DNA from: Limnoperna fortunei
Taxonomy: Eukaryota; Mollusca; Bivalvia; Mytilida; Modiolidae
NCBI GenBank assembly: GCA_944474755.1
Contig: OX104124.1
Span: forward strand, 21,922,452 to 21,986,451
Length of the DNA: 64,000 bases
Reading direction: 5' to 3'
Numbering within the stretch: the first letter of the stretch is position 1; each line of letters opens with the position of its first letter. A program made the position numbers and the translations under genes. The notes beneath the pieces were generated by a model that ran no database searches, was not told where the DNA came from, and saw only the letters and a program-made list of their open reading frames with translations. Shown here piece after piece: positions 24,701-36,102 of this stretch.

Positions 24701-27118
24701 TCTTGCATTGTCATATATTGACAACATCCTGAAAATACTGCTCGAAACTCCATTTAGGAGAGCAGGAGATTTTAACTAACGAAAGGGTACAAATGTTATT
24801 TTAAATACAAGAAAATTATTTATTTACTGTATTTTTAGCGCAAACATAATAATTTCTTGTGCAAAATATAGGTTGTTGTATGTGCCTTGGTAATGATGAT
24901 GTACCGTTGTTAATGTTCAAAAAGAAAAAAGTGCCCAGGCATTTAAAATGGGTTAATTATCAAATATAAAATATATACATCAAATTAATTTAATGAATAA
25001 TTCAAAGCCGCAGAGCGCGGCAAGTGAGGCAATGATGTGGATGGAGGGGGTCTGGGTGATTGTATTTTCAAAAGGAAGGTATTTGCCGCTAGATTAATTT
25101 ATTTAAGTATGTATAGGTGCAAACTCTAAACATTTTGCAGTGTTCTAGTTTGTAAAAAAATGATTATATAAGATCGAGACCTAGGAAAAGCAACCCCTAT
25201 TGTGTGATTTTTTTTCCAACATCAGTTACATATAGAGTTATATATAGCACAACTTGACACGACTGTCGGATTAAGCAAATACGGACACTCATATAAAGTT
25301 CTGTTCTTAAGGAGATACTGCGTGTAGCCTAATCAAATAATCAATGCAATTATAACTCCCCTTTTCACAGTTTGTTTTTGATGAAATGTGCATGTAGACC
25401 CTGAGACGCAAACATTTCTTGAATAACCCCCCCCCCCCAAAAAAAAAAATCCTAAAAAAACAAAAAAAAATAAGAAATAAGATCACTGATCCCTAGAATT
25501 GAAATTTGTGCTGTTTGATCTTTTTTTATTGTGATAATTAAAACGTAAAATACATTTAGTAAGCACGAGTTGTTCAAGCGAAAAAAAGTCATTCAAATTA
25601 AGCGCAAAACCGTGTTCTTTATGGGTTATTAAAATCTATTGTTTTTAAGACAACATATTTGTCACGTATTTCGTTTAAATCTTAATATACAAAAGAGAGT
25701 TAAACAAATCACGTTCCAGTCCGGTATTGATTACGTCTCCATGGTAGTAAATCGACGTTATAGATTTTCACCTTTCGATACAAATCACACGGTTTACCTG
25801 GACTATCACACGCGCTAATTCAAGTAAGTATTGCCTATATAAGTTTTGTTTTCTTTTTCTAGTCATGGCCTCAAACTTCTTTTTTAAAATATCATTTATG
25901 ATATGTCCATTTCGCTAAAATTAATTAATTTCATTCAATATGTAATATATTTTCATTACTATTTGCTATATACATGTATCATATATTATATTAGTGTATG
26001 GGTAAACGGTAGCAAAATAGGTCAACCAAAATAATAACCGTAATAAATTGATTCAAACTTTTTTTATAATAATGCTATTTTAATTTTTTACGTTTTAAAT
26101 CGTGATATGTCGGACTTTTAAGATTTTTGATACATCGCATACGTTTCTTTAATATATTTTAAGTACAAGCAAAAATCTGTGATTTATTTTCTAAATTCTC
26201 TCATTTATGTAAATAATTTGAAAGGTGATATCATCAACCAATATTAAGAAAGGCGGGGACTGTTTTAACCTGAATTTTTGCCACAGTAGTGTTAGTAGAT
26301 TAAATTTGCCGTGAGACTTTTTATACATTAGTACTTAAATTACAAAATAAATATAGATTATAAGATCCACAACTGTTAATGACAATTTTCGGCTCTGGAG
26401 GTTTTAATTTTCAAAAGTGCAAGGCTTATCGAGCATTTTAAAATTAGAAAATTACTGGGGAAATATGGCAATATTCAGAATCTGTTTTTCTTACAAGATT
26501 GTGAACTTTTCTAGTATGTATATATATACACTTTCCCCAAATGCTAATAAATATAGTAAATTATTATATAGTATTTCATAATAAATATGTACGTCTTGCC
26601 CATTTAACAACTTTCATATTGTAAAAGAAAAAAGATATTTGTTTGGGAAGGGGTAAACAAGACGTCAACGTTTTAGATACAAGTATCAGGTTATATATAA
26701 AACAGGTTTTCGTCTATTGATTATACCAAATATAGTAATAAGTCGTGGTTCCTGTACCATGAAATGTCTAAACATGCCTATAGTTACATAAGCATGACAA
26801 ACTGCCCGAAACTTGTTTATATTTGCGTTATTTATATTAAAAGTATTTATCAAATTGCGCCGCAGTTCAGCTTGTTAACTGTACTTTTAAATATAAATTT
26901 GTTTCATTTATTTATAAGATCTATTTATTAAGTCTGTTTACGGTCTGATAATTGTACAATGTGTCCATCTTAAATTAATATATCTCTAGGAAAACATTCA
27001 AGATTTGTTAAAGTTGATCTTTATTTGAACAGTAATGTTTCTTGTTACACATTAACTTATAAATACATTTACATTGTTTATTGATTGTATTAAGCAATTT
27101 AGCTCTAGTCCGATGTCT
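24701..27118. other. Intergenic, no gene recognised
   Basis: Very AT-rich. A C run followed by A runs (25428-25470) is low-complexity. Nothing else was identified. Confidence 0.4.
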
Positions 27119-27364
27119 GTTTTGTTTGAATGTTGTTTAACGCCACTTTCAACCATTTTTTAGCTATATTATGTCGCCCAGTTTTATTGGAGTACCCGGA
27201 GAAAACTCCAGACCTTCGGTATTTAAACTGGCAATCCTTGTTAATTAAGATTGGAGTCGAGTACACTCTGTCCGCAGTGAGACTCAAACTCGCAACCTCA
27301 CTATTGACAGACCACGTTAACAATGGTAGACCAAGTACCTTAACAATTCGGCGACCGAGGCCCC
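27119..27364 (-). mobile_element. SINE copy, near full length
   Basis: On minus it starts ggggcctcggtcgccgaatt and ends with the ggcgttaaacaacattcaaa tail. The body lacks about 15 bases around the ccggcttcctcc block. Confidence 0.82.
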
Positions 27365-28353
27365 AGTCCGAGGTCTGAGTATCGATTCTAAATAAATTTC
27401 TTAACTTGTATAATATATATTTCGAGGCAGTATATGATTTTGACATTCGGACTCAATTATGTTACCGCTTCACTCCTAAACCATAAGCAGATAGAGAACA
27501 AGTCTTAAAAATGTATAATTCAACCTTTTTTTTACTTTGACTAAAAAGATCTCTTTATACGAACATAATCCTAAAAACGCATTCGGATATAAATGACAGA
27601 AACGTCTCACTCCATTGACATTGACGTTGCCATAGCCTTATATTTTTGAGTTCAATTAGGTTTTAATGATTTTTACGTAATATTTAACCAGTAGTTATTG
27701 AAAATAGCTTTAATTAAGCACTCGAAGAACTATTTACACGAATCTAGGAACGACCTCCTGATGGCATGCACACATTCATGTATTTATAAAAAAATATTAA
27801 AAATAATCTCGTCCAGGATGTGACTAAACACAACTGAACTTGAAAGTGAGAATACCAAGCATTGACCTTACGATTTTTATTGTACTACTAAGTTTAAGAT
27901 TTTTCCTGTGTAACGTTAATTTTTTATTTAATCGATTTCCACGTTACAAGTAAGGTCATTGATATGGATAGAATGTTCAGATTGTCAGTCTCGTTCTAGC
28001 TGTAGCTATTTGTTATAATTGGAAAGGACAACAGGTATAGAATGTTTAACATTTAATTTAACGTTATTGATTAACATTGATGAATGCTGACGAGAAGGCT
28101 TACTCCGCAGATAAAGTCGACAAAACCTCGTAAAGAGCAAAATAAAACGCTTTAATTATTTTGCTTCTCTTTGATAAATACTGCAATAATTCTGAAAGGA
28201 CTGGTTCCGGAAACCAAAGCTTTATTTAAAGTCGATATTCATTTAAGATTAGAACACAAACTATAATTTTTCAATCGATTTCTATGTTGTCTACATTTGA
28301 AAATGAACTTGAGCTTTTGCACGATTAAACTTCACACTTTTGGTGATATTTGA
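27365..28353. other. Intergenic, nothing recognised
   Basis: AT-rich sequence with no coding frame, no inverted repeat that stood out and no family shared with the rest of the window. Confidence 0.35.
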
Positions 28354-28636
28354 TTTTGTTTTGTTTGTTTGTTTGTTTGAATGTTGTTTAGCGCCGATTT
28401 CAGCAATTTTTCAGCTATATCATGACGTCCAGTTTTTATTGGGGGGGGGGGGGGGAAGCCGGAGTACCCGTAAAAACCCCCGACCTTCGGTAGGAAATCT
28501 GGCAATCTTTGTCAATTAATATTAGAGTCGAACGAACCCTGCATGCAGTGAGGCTCGAACCCGCAATCTCAGGTTGACAGACCACATGATTAATGGTAGA
28601 CGAAATACCTTAACCACTCAGCCACCGAGGCCCCAT
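28354..28636 (-). mobile_element. Full-length SINE with 11-bp target duplication
   Basis: gtgatatttga flanks the copy at 28343-28353 and 28637-28647. On minus it has the head ggggcctcggtggctgagtg, B-box gggttcgagcctc and a complete body and tail. It also holds a G run of about 15 (28440). It is the best full-length copy with defined ends. Confidence 0.87.
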
Positions 28637-28647
28637 GTGATATTTGA

Positions 28648-29877
28648 GACAGTCCCGTTAATAAATACACAGCCGATACTTCCTCATTATAATATTGCTT
28701 TCCAAACACGACCTCATCGCTAGTTATATATTGCCGTCACTTTCGAGTCTGTCTGTGGTCCGCCATTTTGTCAACATTTCAAACTAAATCCTTTCCTCTG
28801 TAACTATTGTGAAAACTAACCAGTTTATGAAATGATAGCCTTCCGTTGATTCTGTGAAAAAAAAACAGGCTCTATAACCAGCCATCCACGTTATTAGAAT
28901 TAAAAAAAACATGACCATTTCCGCTTCATTTGCCAGTACACAAGACACAAATGTGACCTATGGTCCCATTAATATGAGTTATATATTCCTATATTCCGGG
29001 GTTTTATGAATAATTAAACATTTGCCGCAAAATAGACAAATGAAACCTTTTCGACAATACATTTTAAAAAAATCCTTTGAAAGCATTACCCAATTGAACC
29101 AAAGATGCCCGACGTTACTGAAAAAAAGAAAAAAATCGCCTTCATTTTCTATTATATTATATTATACTTGTTACGTAATATTTTGCTGACATATTTTATT
29201 ACGCGACCATCCATGGATTATCGGCGGCAAATAAGGTGCTAATTGACTTCAGAGGAATAACTATGCAGAGAATTTATCCTATATACAAGTCCGTACATCA
29301 ATATCACATATACAATTAACCAGATTATTAGTCCTGATGAATTTCGCCAAATGTTTAATGCAGTTTAAATCAACACATTTGCAGGCGTAAAATTTAGGAT
29401 ACCAAAATCACGTGACCAATATTCGTGCAATACACTAATTATAAATAATTAAGTTGACTCAATAAAATAATAACATATGTAAACAGCGCCATGGCGACCG
29501 ACAATTAATGTAAAAGCGCAGTTTCTAAATAAGATCAAAAATTAATAGACTTAACAATAGGGCGGATTTATTGACCACGTGATGGTTTTAAACTTAATTA
29601 TTTTTCCCTGTGTAGATCGAAATGTCTGTTTTGACTACCTCACTGTCAAACTGTCAATAATTAAGGATTTAATTGGTCTTAGTTATTTCTTTAGTTCTTT
29701 TCAAGTAAATCTTGTCGTTTTTATTAGCGTTCTCGCGTAGGTGCGATTCCTGCCCGGTATCGTATAAATAAACCATAGACCACAAAGAAAGTCTTTAAAA
29801 CCAGTGACATGATCGTAATTATGTTTGTTTTTTCCTTGATTACTGAAAACCAATAGGAAGATTGTTTTTTTTAATCG
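28648..29877. other. Intergenic, nothing recognised
   Basis: AT-rich with no supported gene or repeat. Confidence 0.35.
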
Positions 29878-29936
29878 TGTTTAACGCCACTTAATATTAG
29901 ACTAACTACCGTAACCGCTCACCACCGAGTCCCCTC
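29878..29936 (-). mobile_element. SINE copy with internal deletion
   Basis: Only the two ends remain: gtgtttaacgccact (3' tail side) joined directly to actaactaccgtaaccgctc and accaccgag (head side). The body of about 200 bases is lost. Confidence 0.65.
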
Positions 29937-30304
29937 CCCTGTCATTGGAATGACGTTGTGCTGAAAAGGTGTGGAGATAAAAATGTACCTTATATTTTTT
30001 ATTGAAAGTTTTAGATTAAAGCGTCTTTAATTAACTGTAAAGGTAAAATTGTGTCATATTGTACTGTGGTAAATAAATTATATTGAGCGATAGTATTTGT
30101 ATATGTGCATTGTGAATTTAAAAATTCTGCCATCAGTCATTAAATACTTAACAAAATTATAAATTTTAAAAACAGACTTTAAGAAATAATAGGTATAAAA
30201 ATACTATAGGTAATAAATAGATATTTGTATATTTTCAAAGAATTTATCATAATTAATACATTCATTTATAGCAAATTATAACAAACACGTAATTCTAAGA
30301 AGCA

Positions 30305-30720
30305 CTACATTTCACATTTCACAGTACAAGTAAAATCTATTAAGTTTTTATCCAAGTTGGAGCAGCTGCATGTGACTCGACATCCACGTAGTCCATGAGT
30401 CATTGCTGTTTGCAGTATAGGCGGAAAAATCTGTTTGTTCGCTCTTCCCCGGTAGTAGGGCATATACAACTCGATACATAGTTCCTCAAGCTGGATGTGG
30501 ATGCTGTAGATCGGCTTGAAAAGTAATGGACACGTGTAGAAGGTCCCGTCACATATGATGCAATCTGCAGCAGAAGGATGAGTTAGGTTTTCTGTCAATG
30601 CGAAGGCGATAATGCTTTTATTGTCCTTGTGTGATGTTGTCGAATAGTAGGAATCGGTTTCCTGTCTGTAATTGTGGTGAGTAACTTGGGTGTCTGCTTG
30701 CGTCGTGCTCTGTACAATAT
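30305..30720 (-). pseudogene. Mutator-like (MULE) transposase fragment
   Basis: The minus frame reads DSYYSTTSHKDNKSIIAFAL, ADCIICDGTFYTCPLLFKPI, then YSIHIQLEELCIELYMPYY. The DGTFxTCPxLFxxxYxIH segment is the start of the catalytic core in MULE transposases found with FLYWCH-type zinc fingers (the Asp is a catalytic residue). It stops after EM at 30305. Upstream to about 30950 no clean zinc-finger frame was found. It is a fragment. Confidence 0.6.
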
Positions 30721-31341
30721 TGATTTTGCAGAGTATAATGTCGGTATCTTTTCAACAACTTCTCTCGAATCGTCGTCCTACGCGTCATCTCTAAGCTTTG
30801 AATCTCTTCGTAGCAGATAGCTTGTATTGGTCTTACTTCTTCCTGGCATTAGGTCGATATCAGGTGCATGGTGTTTTTGGCTACGATTTTTGCTTGGTCT
30901 CCATGGTGACTGTGTTGGTGTTGTCCAAGTCAAGTAAATGTCGATAGTGGCTGGGCATGCTGGTTTATTACACTTCTAGTAGTTTCTTTCACCACGGGTA
31001 GATTTTACTCGGAAAAGATAACCATTGAAGGCTAAGTTTTTGCCTCCTAGTCGGTTGGGTGTGTAATTGAAGTTGAAATGTGGCATTGAATGAGTTATTG
31101 AGCATCCTTAATTGTTATTAAATTTTAATTATTAAATTCCAATTCCACAAAGTGACCACTTTTTCACAAGAAATTTGTATAAATACTGCTGATTATAAAG
31201 GATTTTATCAGTTGTCCAAAGTATGGCTAATGCACTGTTAGACATTCAGTTTGTTACAATCAGACTAAGGAATTAGACCCTAGTCCACATTGGGTATAAG
31301 TTCAGAGTGAAGACGGAACGAAACAAGCAAACATATTGGAT

Positions 31342-31630
31342 ATGTTGTACCCTGAACTGAAACGCTACTATAAATACTATGAACAACATTCCAACCTAAC
31401 TAATCATAACCATGACAATGACCGAGTTCAGCTCAATGTTCAGAAAGTTATACAGACTATAGAACAAGTGGTAAAAGAACAGAGAGAAAGAGGAAGTACG
31501 AACAAACCGACCGACTGGGTGAAGTCGACTACTCGATGGACAAGTTACAGTAGAAGAATTTGCTGATGCTGCCTCCTTCATGTTGCTTCTTGGTTAGGCT
31601 ACTGACATTTCAATTTATATTGTATCTATT
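31342..31630 (+). pseudogene. Possible small gene or retropseudogene, frame change near the end
   Basis: From ATG at 31342 the frame reads MLYPELKRYYKYYEQHSN, then RVQLNVQKVIQTIEQVVKEQ and ends at 31566. In another frame the last part (about 31530-31590) continues with RLLDGQVTVEEFADAASFML. That tail weakly recalls the TAF4 homology (TAFH) motif LLDGKIEAEDF, but this is a by-eye resemblance only. TATAAAT occurs near 31178 and AATAAA near 31730. It may be a real small gene with a sequencing or genuine frameshift, or a processed copy. Confidence 0.3.
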
Positions 31631-32156
31631 AGTTATGAATCTTAATAAGATTATGTATAAATATACTGTTTTTTTTTTATCTAATTCTTAATTTAAGTTA
31701 GCAAAAATTTATAAGACAAAAAATAATAAAATAAATATAAAAAATAGAACAAATCCCTTAAAATGGATTTTTATTTATATACATCTGTAACACTAATTAA
31801 CGAATTGTTTATAGAAGAGATTAAAATAGTTATACAACAATTCAATGTATGCCAACATTTTTTTCTTAACTTTTTACACCAAAATTTAAAAATGTTGGCA
31901 TAGGTTGAATGAACCCCGCAAACATATTGTTGCTTATGTAAATATTTTATATTGTATTTTAAATATTAAGAAAGAGATCTTGTAAAATATTATCAAATAA
32001 CTTATACTAAAATATTAACATATTTTGATTTGAAGTACTCGGAAATTAGAACGCATATTTTAACACTATTTTCTGGAGCAAACAAAAGAAAATCTAACTG
32101 AATTCTTTAATCCAAATGAACAATCATTTGCATATACATGTTGCATATAAAATAAA

Positions 32157-32510
32157 ATGTACATTACTGTTTCTGGGTGTACGTTGTCGTACACACATTA
32201 TCATTGTCTTGGATATACAAGTACACAAATGTACATTACTGTTCCTGGGTGTACGTTGTCGTACACACATTATCATTGTCTTGGATATACATGTACACAA
32301 ATGTACATCACTGTTCCAGGGTGTACGTTGTCGTACGTTGTCAATGTTCTTGATGCATGTACACAAATGTACATCACTGTTCCAGGGTGTACGTTGTCGT
32401 ACGTTGTCAATGTTCTTGATGCATGTACACAAATGTACATTACTGTTCCTGGGTGTACGTTGTCGTACGTTGTCAATGTTCTTGATGCATGTTCACAAAT
32501 GTACATGTAG
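32157..32510. repeat. Minisatellite, units 72, 72, 66, 66, 66 bp
   Basis: The anchor atgtaca occurs at 32157, 32229, 32301, 32367, 32433 and 32499. The first two units carry acacacattatc; the later three have lost six bases. Each contains ggtgtacgttgtcgtac. All spacings are multiples of three, so several frames stay open, but there is no other sign of coding. Confidence 0.9.
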
Positions 32511-32747
32511 TTGTATGTAAATGAACAATTATATATTTAGTCTATCTGTTAATTATGAAAGTTAAATAAAATGATATGCTGCAAATCATTCAATATATTT
32601 TAAGAAATAAAAAATGTAGAAAACGCACATGTACAAATGAATAATTTCAAACTTATTTCACTCGGTAATCATTAGACATATGTAGAATAGATGTGAATGT
32701 ATTTTATTTTTTATGCTCCGAAAGTATCCATCAAACATTCCTGGGCT

Positions 32748-32757
32748 TATATATAAA
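32748..32757 (+). promoter_or_regulatory. Candidate TATA box of the TMEM45-like gene
   Basis: TATATATAAA lies 280 bases before the start codon. An acceptor-like ttttcattgcag at 32989-33000 suggests the coding exon may instead be joined to an upstream 5' UTR exon, so the promoter link is uncertain. Confidence 0.3.
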
Positions 32758-33027
32758 GCGACTGTATGGCATGCCCATTCCTAGATCTATATGACTGTGG
32801 AGTTTTTTACGTCCTACACCTACAACTTAATGCCCTTGGTCGGACGGATTAAAAAAAAATATCCTAGATCTATATATGCATTACTCAATTTATATATTTG
32901 CTGCGTTTGTTATCTTTCTTAAAGATAATATTTGTTTATTCTTTACATGCGCATGAAATTAAATGCACGTGTTTTGTATTTTTTGCATTTTCATTGCAGA
33001 TTTGTTTTCTAGAATTTACCTGTAGAC

Positions 33028-33795
33028 ATGGGAAGCTTCGGAGGACATGCGGTGCCAGGATCATTTTTCATTGTATTCGGAATTTGGTGGACCATTCAAA
33101 TGATAAGAAGATATTTTAACTGTCAAAATGACAAAACAGAATACATTTCTACTGCCACGTTTAAAATAAAGCGCTTTCCGATCGAACCGGCCTTTAAACT
33201 ATTTTTCGTTACAGTTGGCCTGGTTATTGAAGTTGGGATTTCCGGGAACATGCAGCATTCAACGATGTATTTCTTTTATGGATTAACTGGAATTGTTGAT
33301 TTAATGGTTTTCTTTAATTTCAATCTTCCGAAAGATCTGGATTACGTTGCTATGTGTATTGCCATAGGAACGGAAGCAGTTTTGTTCAATTTCCATTTCG
33401 TTGAAGGTGAAATGCTAGTAATGGTCGTTCATAAATTACTTCTGTACGTTCTCATTGTAACATTTTTTGTAATAATTGCAGAGATGAGATTCAAGAACAG
33501 TATTTTAGTGTCTTTGCTCCGACCATTCTTTGTCACACTACAGGGTACATGGTTCTTACAGATCGGATTTATACTGTACAGTCCTGTCGGCGACCCATGG
33601 GATATGACCAGTCACAGAAGCATAATGAACGCCGCATTGGTGTTCACTTGGCATTGCGGGGCAATTTTCCTTGTTATGCTTTTTACATTTACTGTTTTTT
33701 CAAGGATCTATAGACGAAAGGACCCCAAGAATACGTGCAATTACAAACCATTAGAAACAGAAAAGGAGCCTCTCATTTCAGACTCTGAACTGTGA
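33028..33795 (+). CDS. TMEM45-like (DUF716) multi-pass membrane protein
   Basis: The 255-residue product is intact and within the usual size of TMEM45A/B. Family hallmarks are GHAVPGSFF (residues 6-14), QHSTMYFF and GIVD (76-91), and LQGTWFLQIGF (171-181). About seven hydrophobic segments can be drawn near 8-26, 55-72, 79-98, 104-121, 131-151, 164-184 and 200-224. The tail is cytosolic-like, with basic RIYRRK (226-231) and an acidic di-leucine sorting motif EKEPLI (245-250). Human relatives lie in endomembranes; function is poorly known. The start was chosen because it begins MGSFGGHA as family members begin M-x-x-F-x-GHA, and a possible splice acceptor lies at 33000. The coding region is a single exon. 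TMEM45A versus TMEM45B cannot be separated by eye. Confidence 0.9.
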   Translation: MGSFGGHAVPGSFFIVFGIWWTIQMIRRYFNCQNDKTEYISTATFKIKRFPIEPAFKLFFVTVGLVIEVGISGNMQHSTMYFFYGLTGIVDLMVFFNFNLPKDLDYVAMCIAIGTEAVLFNFHFVEGEMLVMVVHKLLLYVLIVTFFVIIAEMRFKNSILVSLLRPFFVTLQGTWFLQIGFILYSPVGDPWDMTSHRSIMNAALVFTWHCGAIFLVMLFTFTVFSRIYRRKDPKNTCNYKPLETEKEPLISDSEL

Positions 33796-35159
33796 ACCAA
33801 TGTGGAGAAATTTACAGAATGAATGCATAATACGAGTAAACTGACACCGCAGAATGTTTAATGTGTCCATAATTACATAACGCGGTAATTTATTATTTAT
33901 AATAGTGATATGAACACCGCTGACGTTTACCAACATTACGTGACCGCCATCGCCATAATATTGTCACAAAATTTCAGAGATTGAACAATTACTGCGACTG
34001 CTCAAGTACATCCGTTTTTTTTTGTCATACATTTATGTTGTACATATCATGTCAATGCAACCATGCAACCATTTGAACTATATTATTAATGTACAAACAT
34101 GTGTATTTAATATGATGTCAATTGTATTGTATGTTTGTGTCTTCCCTTGATCAAACAACGAAGAATAAGCGACCTTTTTGTAACCAAACTATATTTAGAG
34201 AACCATTACTTTTTGTGCAGAAATTTTGTTCGGTGTGCCGGCGTAATTGTAATATATCAAATTTAGTCCGCTTCCCGAAAACTCTTACAATTCCGACTTA
34301 CCACCTTATCGATACTGTATAAAATGCTCAGAATTTGCTGAATAACCCTGAATAATTTAAGTTCAGAGTTCAAACTCTACCTCCTCCCTATTATTTGAAA
34401 TCTCTTATTATCAGGAAAGTCTAATCCAACACTTCTTATGTCATAGGGACGAACAGTTGCAAAATAAATGAGGACAAAGTCCGGTTCCGTGAAGCTCCAC
34501 ATATCGCAATGAGCATGTCTTCCAGATTTCTTTGACCTCGAGACACATTTAGACTTACTGACAAAGACACTGACTGCTGACGATTTGTGTTAAAAATAAT
34601 TATTTATGTAGCATAATTTACAATGTATTTTTCGGGCTTTTTATACTTTTTATCTTTATTTTAGTTATATATACAATATACTTTTGTACATACATGTATT
34701 ATTTACTGAATGTGTATTGTATTGACACCAAGTGATCAATTTTTCAGCTATGTCATAACGATAGATCTCAGTCATGACCGTAGCGCAGATGTATTAAAGG
34801 TGGGGCGGGGTGGTGGGTCTATTTAAAAAATGCTATTAACGATTAAAGTAAAAAAAATTACTGCTTTCACAAATGAGGTATCTGTGTATCCCTTATAAAT
34901 TAAAACCTACACTTACGTGACTGTTCACTTTCGAGTCCAATGCAATTTTCTGTCTGTCCGAAGTAAATAACCCAGTAAAGAAAGACTTATCCCAAACAGG
35001 CTGGAAAAAGGTTGAGGGGGATAGCGGATATTAACAAGTGTACTATATATGGTATCAGGAAATAAATGCTTGAAGTGCCTCTTGCTGTTCGTCCGAAAAA
35101 AGTATTCTACATTGGTTTAAGTAAGTTATGAACTGATGCATTATCACACAACAGATTCT
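33796..35159 (+). other. TMEM45-like 3' flank and intergenic
   Basis: No further gene is seen. AATAAA at 34463-34468 is a possible poly(A) signal. The rest is AT-rich sequence without a recognised repeat. Confidence 0.35.
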
Positions 35160-35409
35160 TTTTTTTTGTTAGAATGTGTTTAGCGCTACTTTCAGGAACT
35201 TTTCAGCTATTTTATTGCATCCAGTTGTTTGTGCTTGGGGGTGGGGGGGGGGGGGCTGGATTATCCGGAGAAAACCGTCGATCAATAGGAAATATGGCAA
35301 TCCTTGTCAATTACGTTTGGAGTCGAGTACACCCTGTCCGCAGTGAGAGGCATGTGATTAAAAGTAGATTAACTACCTTAACCATTCGTCCACCGAGGCT
35401 CCTTCAAAC
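35160..35409 (-). mobile_element. SINE copy with short target duplication
   Basis: cagattct occurs at 35152-35159 and 35410-35417. On minus, the head ggagcctcggtggacgaatg and the tail are present. A G run lies in the middle, and the B-box region is deleted. Confidence 0.75.
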
Positions 35410-35443
35410 CAGATTCTAGCACGGCAAACGTTATCACATATAC

Positions 35444-36093
35444 TAGCTACAATAATGTAGCTCCTTTTTTTTTTTTTTTTTTTTTGATGGACGGAGCTAC
35501 AAAGAGGTCCCATTACTCGTAATGGAGCAGCCCGGGAGTGATTCACACCCGGGGGTTTTATGCATATTATAAGCAATTACACTGTTTCCCTGGTTTGCTA
35601 CATACTTTTTTTTATGTATTTGCAGTTTTACTGATATTTCCACAACACCGTATTCGTTAGTTTTATCACTTTATTCGTAATCATGGCATTGTTTGACAAA
35701 ATATGAATTCCGGAAGTGCATAATTTCGATAATATCAGAATCGATTTGGTAAAAAATGTAATTCCGGATGATTTCAGCTGTATTCATTTGCATTATGATT
35801 ATGTCCCCTTATTACAAATTTAACCGATACGATTCCGCAATTCTACACTCCACAATTTTAATTATGTCAACAATGCCACGATTACGAAAAAGTGTTAAAA
35901 TTATTTAATTAGACATTGTAGACATATCAGATGAACGGCGGAGGAAAGAAAACATATTTATTTAATAAAGACAAAGGTTAAATAGCGGAAAATATGTGTA
36001 AATCCCAAAAGTGTTTTTGCTCCATTACGAGTAATGGGACCTCTTTGTAGCTCCGTCCATCAAAAAAAAAAAGGAGCTACATTATTGTAGCTA
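35444..36093. mobile_element. Mutator-like MITE: long TIRs and perfect 9-bp target duplication
   Basis: 35444-35529 is the inverted repeat of 36018-36093; the arms differ mainly in the length of a T/A run. The outer 21 bases (starting tagctacaataatgtagctc) match perfectly. cacatatac lies just outside each end (35435-35443, 36094-36102). Long TIRs with a 9-base duplication are the Mutator pattern. The 488-base interior is AT-rich and non-coding, so it would need a transposase in trans. Confidence 0.83.
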
Positions 36094-36102
36094 CACATAT
36101 AC

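Noticed and set aside
29325..29350. Second possible hammerhead core (cctgatgaatttcgcc)
   Set aside because: It has a CTGATGA match only; no GAAA, stem I or cleavage triplet lies in the right places.
32124..32520. Overlapping 77- to 134-codon frames on both strands
   Set aside because: They arise from the 66/72-bp minisatellite, whose unit lengths are multiples of three.
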